Shown here: piece by piece, positions 44,193 through 52,297 of the stretch | Layout: each line of letters starts with the position of its first letter | How positions within the stretch are numbered: the stretch's first letter is position 1 | Assembly (NCBI RefSeq): GCF_017497975.1 | Contig: NZ_JAGDEL010000010.1 | Location: 112,705 to 176,704 of the forward strand | DNA length: 64,000 nucleotides | Direction of reading: 5' to 3' | DNA from: Metabacillus bambusae | Lineage (GTDB): Bacteria; Bacillota; Bacilli; Bacillales; Bacillaceae | Made by a program: the position numbers and the translations under genes | Notes under the pieces: model-generated | The model's input: the letters and a program-made list of their open reading frames with translations, nothing else | Database searches by the model: none | Told to the model about the DNA's origin: nothing

Positions 44193-44687
44193 TTAGTCAA
44201 TTTCAACTGAAGTGTACTTTGTGACATAGTGTGGACGTGAAAATGGTTGGGGGATTCCAACACTACTCTTTGTAATGCCAGTATCAAAGGATTTAGATTT
44301 CTGCCAAGCAGTGAAGTATTGTTCGTTTTCCCATAATGTTAAAATGATATAGGTGTCACCTTTAGAAGGTCTTAGCACTCTAATAGCAGAGAAGCCAAGT
44401 TCCTTTTCGATCAGGCGTGCTCGATCACTGAATCGTTTTTCAAATAGTGGTCTTCCTTCATATGAAACAGGGATATTGTTAAGTGCAGCATATTTTCCAT
44501 TTGAAAGTTTTCCGGTAGAATCTAATACATCATAAGTTTTTGGTTCTTTAAAGATAGACTTTTCCTCAGTTTCGTGAAATAAGACTCCAGTATCATTGTT
44601 TGCCATAAGACGCAGGTTTTTGTCGTCATGTGCTTTCGCAAGTTTAGCTAAATAATCAACAGTCCCATAGGTTATGTAAAGCTTCAT
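44193..44687 (-). CDS. hmoB: Heme-degrading monooxygenase HmoB (YhgC)
   Basis: 164 residues from ATG 44687, with GAGGTG 7 bases upstream. An ABM-type ferredoxin-like fold follows an N-terminal extension: NNIPVSYEGRPLFEKRFSDRA, LGFSAIRVLRP and ILTLWENEQYFTAWQKSKSF, as in HmoB. The family opens heme to release iron. It is divergent from pbpF as in B. subtilis and close to the heme biosynthesis genes. Confidence 0.9.
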   Translation of the reverse strand: MKLYITYGTVDYLAKLAKAHDDKNLRLMANNDTGVLFHETEEKSIFKEPKTYDVLDSTGKLSNGKYAALNNIPVSYEGRPLFEKRFSDRARLIEKELGFSAIRVLRPSKGDTYIILTLWENEQYFTAWQKSKSFDTGITKSSVGIPQPFSRPHYVTKYTSVEID

Positions 44688-44827
44688 CACTCATCACCTC
44701 ATCATTAAATATGCTTATCGACCCCTTCAGTATACCAACTACTGTTCAACCTTTCCCAATTTTAGTGTTTTTCACACATATACCTGGCTATTATTAACAA
44801 TACTAAAAGATATAAGGGGTGATCCGT

Positions 44828-46969
44828 ATGAAAAAGAAACTTTTATTATCAGGACTAACTTTATTACTAACAGTAATCTGCGCCTTCTTAGGTTATTTAT
44901 TTATTATTTTCATGGGAAATTACGTGCTGGATGAAGAAAAATTAGTGATGAATACAGCTTCAAAACTAACTGACATAGAGGGTAATGAGATTACAAAGCT
45001 TTACATAGAGAATCGTGAACTTGTTGATATTTCTGAGGTTCCAGACTATGTGCAGCAGGCGTTTATTTCTGTTGAGGACCAACGCTTCTATGAGCATCAT
45101 GGGATTGATGTTCAGGCAATCGGAAGAGCTCTTTATAAGGATATCCTTGCAGGGGGTAAAGTCGAGGGTGGCAGCACAATTACTCAGCAATTAGCTAAAA
45201 ATATCTTTTTGACAAATGACAAAACGCTGTTACGTAAAACGAAAGAAGCGATCATCGCGATTAATCTAGAGAAACGCTATAGTAAATCAAAGTTATTAGA
45301 AATGTATTTGAATCAAGTTTACTTTGGACATGGGGCATATGGGATTAAGTCTGCAGCTAAATTGTACTTTAATAAGGATGTGTCAGAGCTAACACTTGAG
45401 GAAGGAGCCTTATTAGCAGGTATACCTAAGGCACCTTCAAATTACTCGCCAATTGCCAATGTAGAAAAAAGTAAGGAACGTAGGAACGTGATTTTAAGTT
45501 TAATGGGTGATCAAAAGTATATAACCTATGAAGAAGTAGTAAGGACACAAGGGAAAACTGTGAAATTGCAAGTAAACAAGAAACAGGAAAGTCCATGGTT
45601 AACAACATATATTGATATGGTTTTTGATGAGGCAAAAGAAAAATATGCTCTATCAAATGAAGAATTATTAAGGGGAGGATATACCATCACAGTACCTCTT
45701 CAAGTCAATATTCAAAAGTCGGCATATGAACTGTTTCAAAGGAAGGAATACTTTCCTGGTACAGATGGTTTTGCACAAGGTGCATTTATTCTTCTTGATA
45801 ATAAAACGGGGGGAGTAATAGCTGCTATAGGTGGGCGTGACTATGTTCCAAAAGGATTGAATCGACTAAATGTGACGAGGCAGCCAGGTTCAACATTTAA
45901 ACCAATTGCTGTTTATGCACCATCAATCGAAACAAAATTATTTCAACCTTATTCTATGCTAAAGGATGAAAGGCTTAAATATGGGGATTACGAACCAGAA
46001 AATTATGATAATCAATATGCTGGAAAGGTATCGATGTTTGATGCAATTGTCTCCTCTAAAAATGCAGCTGCTGTTTGGACTTTATCTGAATTAGGAATTG
46101 GAAAAAGTAAAGAGTATTTAAAAGAGGTTGGGATATCGATTAAAGACGAAGGATTGGCCATTGCGTTAGGTGGGTTATCAGAAGGTGTAACACCAATTCA
46201 AATGGCTAATGCTTATCGAACGTTTACATCAAGTGGGAACTATAGTGAGCATCACCTTATTCAAAAAATAACGAATAGAGAAGGGAAAATAATCGCTGAA
46301 AATCTTCCAGATGTTAAACAAGTGTACTCCCCACAAACTGCATGGGATATGACAAGAATGCTTCAGCATGTTGTAAGTGATGGTACAGCACAAAATGGTG
46401 TGTTTCAAGGTGAATTAGCAGGGAAAACAGGGACAACCTCATATTCTGCTATAGAAGGAGCCGCAAAGGATGCATGGTTTGTTGGGTTTACTGAAAATGT
46501 CGTTGGGTCACTCTGGATGGGATACGATAAAACAGATCAAAAACATTATCTGAAAAATGGAAGTTCATATGCTACTAAGTTGTTTAAAGATATTTTAACT
46601 GAGGCAAAGTGGGATCAAAACGTAGCATTTAAAGTCCCAGAGGGTGTAAATGACCTGGAAAACCCAATACGTATCAAAGATATAGAACAGGTTGATGCAA
46701 GGTATACGTTTAAGCCACTTGGATTAATTACGTTAACATTAGAATGGGAAGCCCAGCGAGATGAACGGATTGAATATCGAATCTATGAACAAACAGAAAA
46801 AGAACAAAAGCTTGTTGGCAAGGTTACGGGTGAAGGATTTTTTGAAATTCCTTATGTCAATGTGTTTTCAAACAGTACGTATAAGGTTGCACCATATAAT
46901 GTCCAAACACATGAAGAAGGTGAGCCTAAACAATTTATTAAACCTAGTTTGTTTACATCTAATAAATGA
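44828..46969 (+). CDS. pbpF: Penicillin-binding protein PbpF (class A, bifunctional)
   Basis: 713 residues from ATG 44828 with AAGGGGTG upstream; B. subtilis PbpF has 714. One N-terminal membrane anchor, then a GT51 glycosyltransferase (ISVEDQRFYEHHGID, EGGSTITQQLAKN, LNQVYFGHGAYG). A transpeptidase with Ser in RQPGSTFKP, SxN in SSKN and the KTG box in GKTGTT follows. It makes peptidoglycan on the outer membrane face; in B. subtilis it acts in the forespore. The C-terminal 100 residues form a beta-rich tail. Confidence 0.94.
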   Translation: MKKKLLLSGLTLLLTVICAFLGYLFIIFMGNYVLDEEKLVMNTASKLTDIEGNEITKLYIENRELVDISEVPDYVQQAFISVEDQRFYEHHGIDVQAIGRALYKDILAGGKVEGGSTITQQLAKNIFLTNDKTLLRKTKEAIIAINLEKRYSKSKLLEMYLNQVYFGHGAYGIKSAAKLYFNKDVSELTLEEGALLAGIPKAPSNYSPIANVEKSKERRNVILSLMGDQKYITYEEVVRTQGKTVKLQVNKKQESPWLTTYIDMVFDEAKEKYALSNEELLRGGYTITVPLQVNIQKSAYELFQRKEYFPGTDGFAQGAFILLDNKTGGVIAAIGGRDYVPKGLNRLNVTRQPGSTFKPIAVYAPSIETKLFQPYSMLKDERLKYGDYEPENYDNQYAGKVSMFDAIVSSKNAAAVWTLSELGIGKSKEYLKEVGISIKDEGLAIALGGLSEGVTPIQMANAYRTFTSSGNYSEHHLIQKITNREGKIIAENLPDVKQVYSPQTAWDMTRMLQHVVSDGTAQNGVFQGELAGKTGTTSYSAIEGAAKDAWFVGFTENVVGSLWMGYDKTDQKHYLKNGSSYATKLFKDILTEAKWDQNVAFKVPEGVNDLENPIRIKDIEQVDARYTFKPLGLITLTLEWEAQRDERIEYRIYEQTEKEQKLVGKVTGEGFFEIPYVNVFSNSTYKVAPYNVQTHEEGEPKQFIKPSLFTSNK

Positions 46970-47110
46970 GATAAAGTAAAGGCATTTTTCTGTGGGTACA
47001 TGTATTCCTGATATAAGATTTGTTAAGGGAAATCGCTTTAAAATGTTATTTCGACTATTTTTCGACATTTGCTCATCTAAGCTATACAACATTACTTGAA
47101 AACGTTATAG

Positions 47111-47139
47111 TTGAAAGTGTTAAGGAATTAATATAGAAT
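47111..47139 (+). promoter_or_regulatory. probable sigma-A promoter of hemE
   Basis: TTGAAA (47111-47116), a 17-base spacer, TAGAAT (47134-47139); both hexamers differ from consensus at one base. Initiation would be near 47146, about 70 bases before hemE. Confidence 0.65.
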
Positions 47140-47170
47140 TAGTATTACATTATAATTAGTATTATTTGAT

Positions 47171-47193
47171 AAAGGGGCTTTTCCCCTTTTTTT
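47171..47193 (+). terminator. terminator-like hairpin in the hemE leader
   Basis: AAAGGGG pairs with CCCCTTT with a 5-base loop, followed by TTTTTAT. It lies between the likely hemE promoter and the hemE ribosome site, so it either ends pbpF read-through or attenuates hemE. Confidence 0.65.
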
Positions 47194-47214
47194 ATAGAAA
47201 GGTGGACTTTTTGG

Positions 47215-48267
47215 ATGGCTGAAAAGAAAATCAATGATACGTTTTTAAAAGCGTGTCGTGGAGAAAAAACGGACTATGTTCCGGTTTGGTATATGAGACA
47301 AGCAGGGCGATCACAGCCTGAATATCGTGCGATAAAGGAAAAATACAGCCTTTTTGAAATTACACATCAGCCTGAGCTATGTGCGTATGTAACGAGATTG
47401 CCTGTAGAACAGTATGATGTCGATGCTGCGATTCTTTACAAAGATATTATGACTCCACTTCCGGCGATTGGTGTAAATGTTGAAATTAAATCTGGGATCG
47501 GTCCAGTCATTGATGACCCAATTCGTTCATTAAGTGATGTTGATAAACTAGGGGAAATTGATCCTGAAAGCGATGTTCCATATGTATTAGATACTATCAA
47601 GCTCTTAACGAAAGAACAGCTTGAAGTACCTTTGATTGGATTTACTGGTGCACCTTTCACAATAGCTAGCTATATGATTGAAGGTGGACCTTCAAAAAAT
47701 TACAATAAAACAAAAGCATTTATGTATGCAGAGCCAAAAGCTTGGTTTGCACTAATGGATAAGCTAGCTGAAATGAGCATTACATATGTAAAAGCACAAA
47801 TCAATGCAGGAGCAAGAGCGATTCAAATTTTTGATTCATGGGTTGGTGCTCTTAATGTAGCAGATTATCGCTATTATATTAAGCCAACGATGGAACGAAT
47901 TTTTAGTGAGTTAAAAAATGAAAACGTACCGTTAATTATGTTCGGCGTAGGTGCAAGTCATTTAGCAAAGGAATGGCATGACTTACCTTTAGATGTCGTT
48001 GGGCTTGATTGGAGACTTCCTATCCAAGAAGCACGTACTATGGGTCTAACGAAAACACTTCAAGGTAATCTCGATCCTGCTATTTTACTTTCTCCATGGG
48101 AAGTCATTGAAGAAAGAGCGAAAGAAATATTAGATCAAGGAATGCAGCAGAATGGATACATCTTTAACCTCGGACATGGTGTTTTTCCACAAGTGAATCC
48201 TGAAAATCTAAAGAAATTAACGACTTTTATTCATGATTATTCGAAGAAAGCAAAAGTAAGCATTTAA
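47215..48267 (+). CDS. hemE: Uroporphyrinogen decarboxylase HemE
   Basis: 350 residues; AAAGGTGG before the ATG. It has the N-terminal signature [29 protein letters not shown] and the second signature [14 protein letters not shown]. It converts uroporphyrinogen III to coproporphyrinogen III. First gene of the heme operon with hemH 63 bases downstream. Confidence 0.96.
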   Translation: MAEKKINDTFLKACRGEKTDYVPVWYMRQAGRSQPEYRAIKEKYSLFEITHQPELCAYVTRLPVEQYDVDAAILYKDIMTPLPAIGVNVEIKSGIGPVIDDPIRSLSDVDKLGEIDPESDVPYVLDTIKLLTKEQLEVPLIGFTGAPFTIASYMIEGGPSKNYNKTKAFMYAEPKAWFALMDKLAEMSITYVKAQINAGARAIQIFDSWVGALNVADYRYYIKPTMERIFSELKNENVPLIMFGVGASHLAKEWHDLPLDVVGLDWRLPIQEARTMGLTKTLQGNLDPAILLSPWEVIEERAKEILDQGMQQNGYIFNLGHGVFPQVNPENLKKLTTFIHDYSKKAKVSI

Positions 48268-48330
48268 TATCCTTTGTGAAATTAATAACTAGATATAAGG
48301 GAATAAGAAACAAACTAGAGGTGAATCAGT

Positions 48331-49263
48331 TTGAGTAAGAAAAAAATGGGACTATTAGTTATGGCATATGGAACGCCTTATAAAGAGGAAGACATTGAAC
48401 GTTATTATACACATATACGACATGGTCGGAAACCTGCGCCTGAAATGCTTCAGGACTTAAAAGATCGATATGAGGCAATTGGTGGGATTTCCCCGCTAGC
48501 CAAAATAACAGTTGAGCAAGGTGAAAAGCTAGAGCAGCACTTAAATAACATCCAAGAAGATACTGAATTTAAGCTCTATATTGGCTTAAAACATATCGAA
48601 CCGTTTATCGAAGACGCTGTAAAGCAAATGCATGAAGATGGGATCACTGAAGCAGTGAGCATCGTCTTGGCTCCACATTTTTCAACCTTCAGTGTTAAAT
48701 CATATAACGGGCGTGCAAAAGAAGAAGCAGAAAAGCTTGGCATAACAATTACATCTGTTGAAAGCTGGTATACAGAGCAAAAATTCATTACCTATTGGGC
48801 AGACCGGGTAAAAGAAACATATAAAAGCATGAAGCCTTCTGAAAGAGAAACAGCTGTACTTGTTGTTTCAGCGCATAGTCTTCCAGAAAAAATCATTGCT
48901 AATGGCGATCCATATCCACAGCAATTACAAGAAACAGCAGACCTAATCGCAGAAGCGGCAGGAGTAAAAGATTATGTCATTGGCTGGCAAAGTGCTGGTA
49001 ATACTCCAGAGCCATGGTTAGGACCAGACGTTCAGGATTTAACAAGAGATTTATATAAAGAGGGTCACAAAACCTTTGTCTATATTCCAGTTGGTTTTGT
49101 TGCAGATCATCTTGAAGTATTATATGACAATGATTATGAATGTAAGGTTGTAACTGACGAACTTGGAGCGAGCTATTATCGTCCGGAAATGCCAAATGCT
49201 AGACAAGAATTTATTGCTTGTCTTGGGACTGTTGTTTTGAAACAGTTGAAGCAGAGTAACTAG
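48331..49263 (+). CDS. hemH: Ferrochelatase HemH (coproporphyrin ferrochelatase CpfC type)
   Basis: 310 residues from TTG 48331 after AGAGGTGA. Family motifs: [20 protein letters not shown] (catalytic His), [17 protein letters not shown] and [17 protein letters not shown]. In Firmicutes this enzyme inserts iron into coproporphyrin III. A strong terminator follows, and no hemY/cgoX gene comes after it, unlike the B. subtilis hemEHY operon. Confidence 0.95.
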   Translation: MSKKKMGLLVMAYGTPYKEEDIERYYTHIRHGRKPAPEMLQDLKDRYEAIGGISPLAKITVEQGEKLEQHLNNIQEDTEFKLYIGLKHIEPFIEDAVKQMHEDGITEAVSIVLAPHFSTFSVKSYNGRAKEEAEKLGITITSVESWYTEQKFITYWADRVKETYKSMKPSERETAVLVVSAHSLPEKIIANGDPYPQQLQETADLIAEAAGVKDYVIGWQSAGNTPEPWLGPDVQDLTRDLYKEGHKTFVYIPVGFVADHLEVLYDNDYECKVVTDELGASYYRPEMPNARQEFIACLGTVVLKQLKQSN

Positions 49264-49315
49264 TTTTTAAATAAAAAGAATACCATGTATGTTAGGTTCG
49301 TAAATATTTTCGAGG

Positions 49316-49354
49316 AAAAGCAATAGATTCTATTAATGAGAATCTATTGCTTTT
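49316..49354 (+). terminator. terminator after hemH
   Basis: A perfect 16-bp stem (AAAAGCAATAGATTCT / AGAATCTATTGCTTTT) followed by TCTG; ends the hemEH operon. Confidence 0.92.
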
Positions 49355-49439
49355 TCTGTTTATAATTACTTATAGGTGACGGAGATTATTATTTTTACAA
49401 CGGTGCAATTGATTTATTAGGGTTGGATAAAGTCCGACT

Positions 49440-49471
49440 TTACATAAACTTTAAGTAAACAGTTTATGTAA
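49440..49471. promoter_or_regulatory. inverted repeat downstream of hemH
   Basis: TTACATAAACT (49440-49450) and AGTTTATGTAA (49461-49471) form a perfect 11-bp inverted repeat with a 10-base centre, in AT-rich DNA before the MITE-like element. It may be an operator left from a lost gene. No T-run follows. Confidence 0.4.
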
Positions 49472-49620
49472 GATTATATTAACTACATACTGTTAAAGGG
49501 GCAATCTTTGCTTAGAAGGGTATAATAAAGGGGCAGAAGTTGACACTAAAAAGGGATACCTTGTGATGATATGGAAAGTAGATAACTTTGTAGAATGTAT
49601 TTTGTTTTATGTAAATGAAA

Positions 49621-49840
49621 GGCTCTTTTCTAAAAGATTGTTGCTTTTAAAACAAAAACTAATTCAGGTTGATTGGAACGGATTGCGAGACTCCTGCGGG
49701 AGCAGCGGGACAGGTGAGACTCATGCAGGCATTTACGCCGAGGAGGCTCACCGCCCGCCCCGCGGAAAGCGAGCAACTCTCGCTGCAATCAACTACACCG
49801 CATTACTTGGTAAATAGCAACAAAGTTTGCGAAAACAGCC
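49621..49840. repeat. 220-bp MITE-like element, copy 2 (inverted)
   Basis: Reverse complement of the element at 24602-24826 with scattered changes; ends GGCTCTTTTCTAAAAG and GCGAAAACAGCC. The core carries GAGACTCCTGCGGGAGCAGC and CGAGGAGGCTCACCGCCCGC. It lies just before selO and extends its reading frame spuriously upstream. Confidence 0.85.
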
Positions 49841-49887
49841 AAAAAAAAACTAGGATACAAAAAAACAAAAGAAGAAGAGGAGATACG

Positions 49888-51357
49888 ATGACAAAAGAAA
49901 TAATTGATACGGGATGGAACTTAGACAATAGTTATGCTCGTCTTCCGAAATCATTTTTCACCAGCCATAACCCAACCCCTGTACAGTCACCGAAGTTGAT
50001 CATTCTCAATGATCAGTTGGCAACATCTCTGGGGTTGAACGTTCAGGCGCTGCGAAGCGAGGATGAAGTAGCGGTGCTTGCTGGCAACCGAATACCTGAA
50101 GGCGCTTCGCCTCTTGCTCAAGCTTACGCGGGGCATCAATTTGGACATTTTAACATGTTGGGGGACGGCCGGGCTCTATTGCTTGGCGAGCAAATCACTC
50201 CTCTAGGTGAGCGGGTTGATATCCAACTCAAGGGTTCTGGTAGAACGCCCTATTCCCGCGGGGGTGATGGTCGTGCGGCGCTTGGACCAATGCTACGAGA
50301 ATACATTATCAGCGAGGCAATGCATGCACTTGGTATTCCTACCACCCGTAGTCTAGCAGTGGTAACAACTGGTGATAAAGTAATCCGAGAAACAGATCTC
50401 CCTGGTGCAATTCTGACCCGTGTAGCTTCCAGTCATCTGCGCGTTGGTACCTTTCAATATGTTGCACAATGGGGTACAGTCGAGGATCTCCAGATCATGG
50501 CTGACTATACACTAAAACGCCATTTTCCAGATGTTGAAGCTGATGAGAGTCGATATCTTACCCTGCTTCAGGAAGTAATCAAGCGTCAGGCTGTGCTGAT
50601 TGCCAAGTGGCAACTAGTTGGCTTTATTCACGGGGTGATGAACACGGACAACATGACTATTAGTGGAGAAACCATTGATTATGGTCCATGCGCTTTCATG
50701 GATGCCTATGATCCGGCAACGGTATTCAGTTCCATTGACACTCAAGGTCGCTATGCTTATGGCAATCAGCCTTATATTGCCGGATGGAATCTCGCACGAT
50801 TTGCTGAAACCTTATTGCCGATGTTGCATGACGATCAGGAGCAGGCTGTCAAACTGGCCCAGGATGCGCTTTCAAATTTTACTAAGTTATATCAAACTAA
50901 TTGGCTCACTGGAATGAGAGCAAAATTAGGAATATTCAACGAAGAGGGGCAGGATGAATCCCTTATTGAAGACCTTCTCAGTTTGATGCAGAAATATCGT
51001 GTGGACTTTACGAATACTTTCCGCGCATTAACTTTTGATCGACAAGAGGAAACAGACATGTTTGCGACCCAAGAATTTGCTAAGTGGCATGAGCAGTGGC
51101 AGGCACGACTAAGCAGGCAGCAGGAATCGAAGGCCTCCTCGCAGCAGTTGATGAAAAATAGCAATCCTGCACTAATTCCTCGGAACCACCGTGTAGAAGC
51201 TGCACTAGAGGCTGCTGTAAATCAAGGGGACTACAGCGTGATGGAACAGTTACTTGATGTTCTAGCAAGACCCTTCGCGCACTCCGCAGAACAGGCTGAT
51301 TACTCCACCCTACCTGCGCAATCAACCACTCCATACCGAACCTTTTGTGGTACATGA
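49888..51357 (+). CDS. selO: SelO/YdiU protein adenylyltransferase (AMPylator)
   Basis: 489 residues from ATG 49888, after GAGGAG; an upstream in-frame extension lies in the repeat. A pseudokinase-like fold that transfers [40 protein letters not shown], and the catalytic/metal segment [10 protein letters not shown]...[12 protein letters not shown]. The C-terminal YRTFCGT is a usual family ending, so it looks complete. Two 60-base lines I counted inside it are about 52% GC, against about 37% for one line in yhgE, suggesting acquisition. It lies where hemY is found in B. subtilis. Confidence 0.9.
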   Translation: MTKEIIDTGWNLDNSYARLPKSFFTSHNPTPVQSPKLIILNDQLATSLGLNVQALRSEDEVAVLAGNRIPEGASPLAQAYAGHQFGHFNMLGDGRALLLGEQITPLGERVDIQLKGSGRTPYSRGGDGRAALGPMLREYIISEAMHALGIPTTRSLAVVTTGDKVIRETDLPGAILTRVASSHLRVGTFQYVAQWGTVEDLQIMADYTLKRHFPDVEADESRYLTLLQEVIKRQAVLIAKWQLVGFIHGVMNTDNMTISGETIDYGPCAFMDAYDPATVFSSIDTQGRYAYGNQPYIAGWNLARFAETLLPMLHDDQEQAVKLAQDALSNFTKLYQTNWLTGMRAKLGIFNEEGQDESLIEDLLSLMQKYRVDFTNTFRALTFDRQEETDMFATQEFAKWHEQWQARLSRQQESKASSQQLMKNSNPALIPRNHRVEAALEAAVNQGDYSVMEQLLDVLARPFAHSAEQADYSTLPAQSTTPYRTFCGT

Positions 51358-51414
51358 TATCGGAGGAATAGGCATGGATCTTCCTGTTTTTCTTAATCAA
51401 GTTTACAATTAGAA

Positions 51415-51443
51415 AATGCTACCCATTTACTTAGGGTAGCATT
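51415..51443 (+). terminator. terminator after selO
   Basis: AATGCTACCC pairs with GGGTAGCATT, followed by ATTTTAATT. Confidence 0.8.
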
Positions 51444-51506
51444 ATTTTAATTATTGGATTTTTCAAAGCATAATTAATCTACCAGTAAACGATTGGCTAC
51501 ATGCTC

Positions 51507-51566
51507 TACAATAACTGTTTCCAATTAAGAAAACAGATTATTCTTAAATTGGAAACAGTTATTGTA
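51507..51566. repeat. 20-bp perfect inverted repeat before yhgD
   Basis: TACAATAACTGTTTCCAATT (51507-51526) is the exact reverse complement of 51547-51566, with a 20-base loop that can pair further. It has no T-run. It could be a regulatory hairpin or a remnant of a small element. Confidence 0.7.
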
Positions 51567-51604
51567 AATAAGGTCATGTCATGATATATTATTTTTATGA
51601 AAAA

Positions 51605-51627
51605 TGACTAAAATGTTCATTTGGTCA
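51605..51627 (+). promoter_or_regulatory. YhgD operator 1 (upstream of yhgD)
   Basis: TGACTAAAA...ATTTGGTCA forms a 23-bp palindrome-like site just before the yhgD ribosome site. It matches operator 2 before yhgE, so YhgD probably represses itself here. Confidence 0.75.
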
Positions 51628-51650
51628 TTTTAACTATAGGAGTGAATCAT

Positions 51651-52223
51651 TTGAGTATAAATCGTAAGCAACTTATTCTTGATGCTGCAACAAAATCCTT
51701 TACACAATTTGGTTACAAAGCAACAACAATGGATCATGTCTCGAGGCTAGCTAATGTAGGAAAAGGGACTATTTATACTTTTTATAAAAACAAGGAAGAA
51801 TTATTTTCTGAAATAATTGAGGGACTACTCTTTGATATGAAAGAAGTTGCAGAAAGTGCATTTGATCCACAGCTCCCTTTTTTAGAAAATGTACACCGAG
51901 CGTTATATAGTATCTTGGATTTTCGAAAAACGCATCAATTAACAATTAAAATTTTTCAAGAAAGCAATGAGCTAGGAACACCAACGGTTAATGAGGGTGT
52001 TCAAAAGATGGAAGAGATGGTTTTAAACTATATTAAGCAAAAAATTATCGTTGCTATTGAAAATAAGGATATCAAACCATGTGATCCAGAGCTAACAGCA
52101 TTTATCTTATTAAAGCTTTACGTATCACTCATATTTGATTGGGAAAAACAGCATGAACCACTTGAAAAAGAAAAAATTGCGCAAGTTTTTGAACAGTATT
52201 TACTAAAGGGATTGTCGATCTGA
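51651..52223 (+). CDS. yhgD: TetR-family regulator YhgD
   Basis: 190 residues from TTG 51651, 8 bases after TAGGAG; the longer frame starts without a site and overlaps the operator. An N-terminal TetR helix-turn-helix (LILDAATKSFTQFGYKATTM, VGKGTIYTFYKNKEELF) precedes a ligand-binding helical domain. Length fits B. subtilis YhgD. It most likely represses itself and yhgE through the two matching operators. Confidence 0.9.
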   Translation: MSINRKQLILDAATKSFTQFGYKATTMDHVSRLANVGKGTIYTFYKNKEELFSEIIEGLLFDMKEVAESAFDPQLPFLENVHRALYSILDFRKTHQLTIKIFQESNELGTPTVNEGVQKMEEMVLNYIKQKIIVAIENKDIKPCDPELTAFILLKLYVSLIFDWEKQHEPLEKEKIAQVFEQYLLKGLSI

Positions 52224-52248
52224 TAATCCTATCTTTTTTGATATTTAA

Positions 52249-52271
52249 TGACCAAATGAACTATTTGGTCA
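52249..52271 (+). promoter_or_regulatory. YhgD operator 2 (upstream of yhgE)
   Basis: TGACCAAAT - 5 bases - ATTTGGTCA, a perfect 9-bp inverted repeat over 23 bp, 27 bases before yhgE. It shares the TGACyAAA/ATTTGGTCA arms with operator 1. Confidence 0.85.
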
Positions 52272-52297
52272 GTTAGTAATATAGGAGGTTGAAATAA

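Noticed and set aside
49563..49887. Upstream extension of selO and an 84-codon frame
   Set aside because: Both run through the MITE-like element; the ATG at 49888 has its own GAGGAG site and begins the usual SelO N-terminus.
51374..51412. 12-codon frame after selO with a GGAGG site
   Set aside because: Too short to support; ends at the selO terminator and resembles nothing known.
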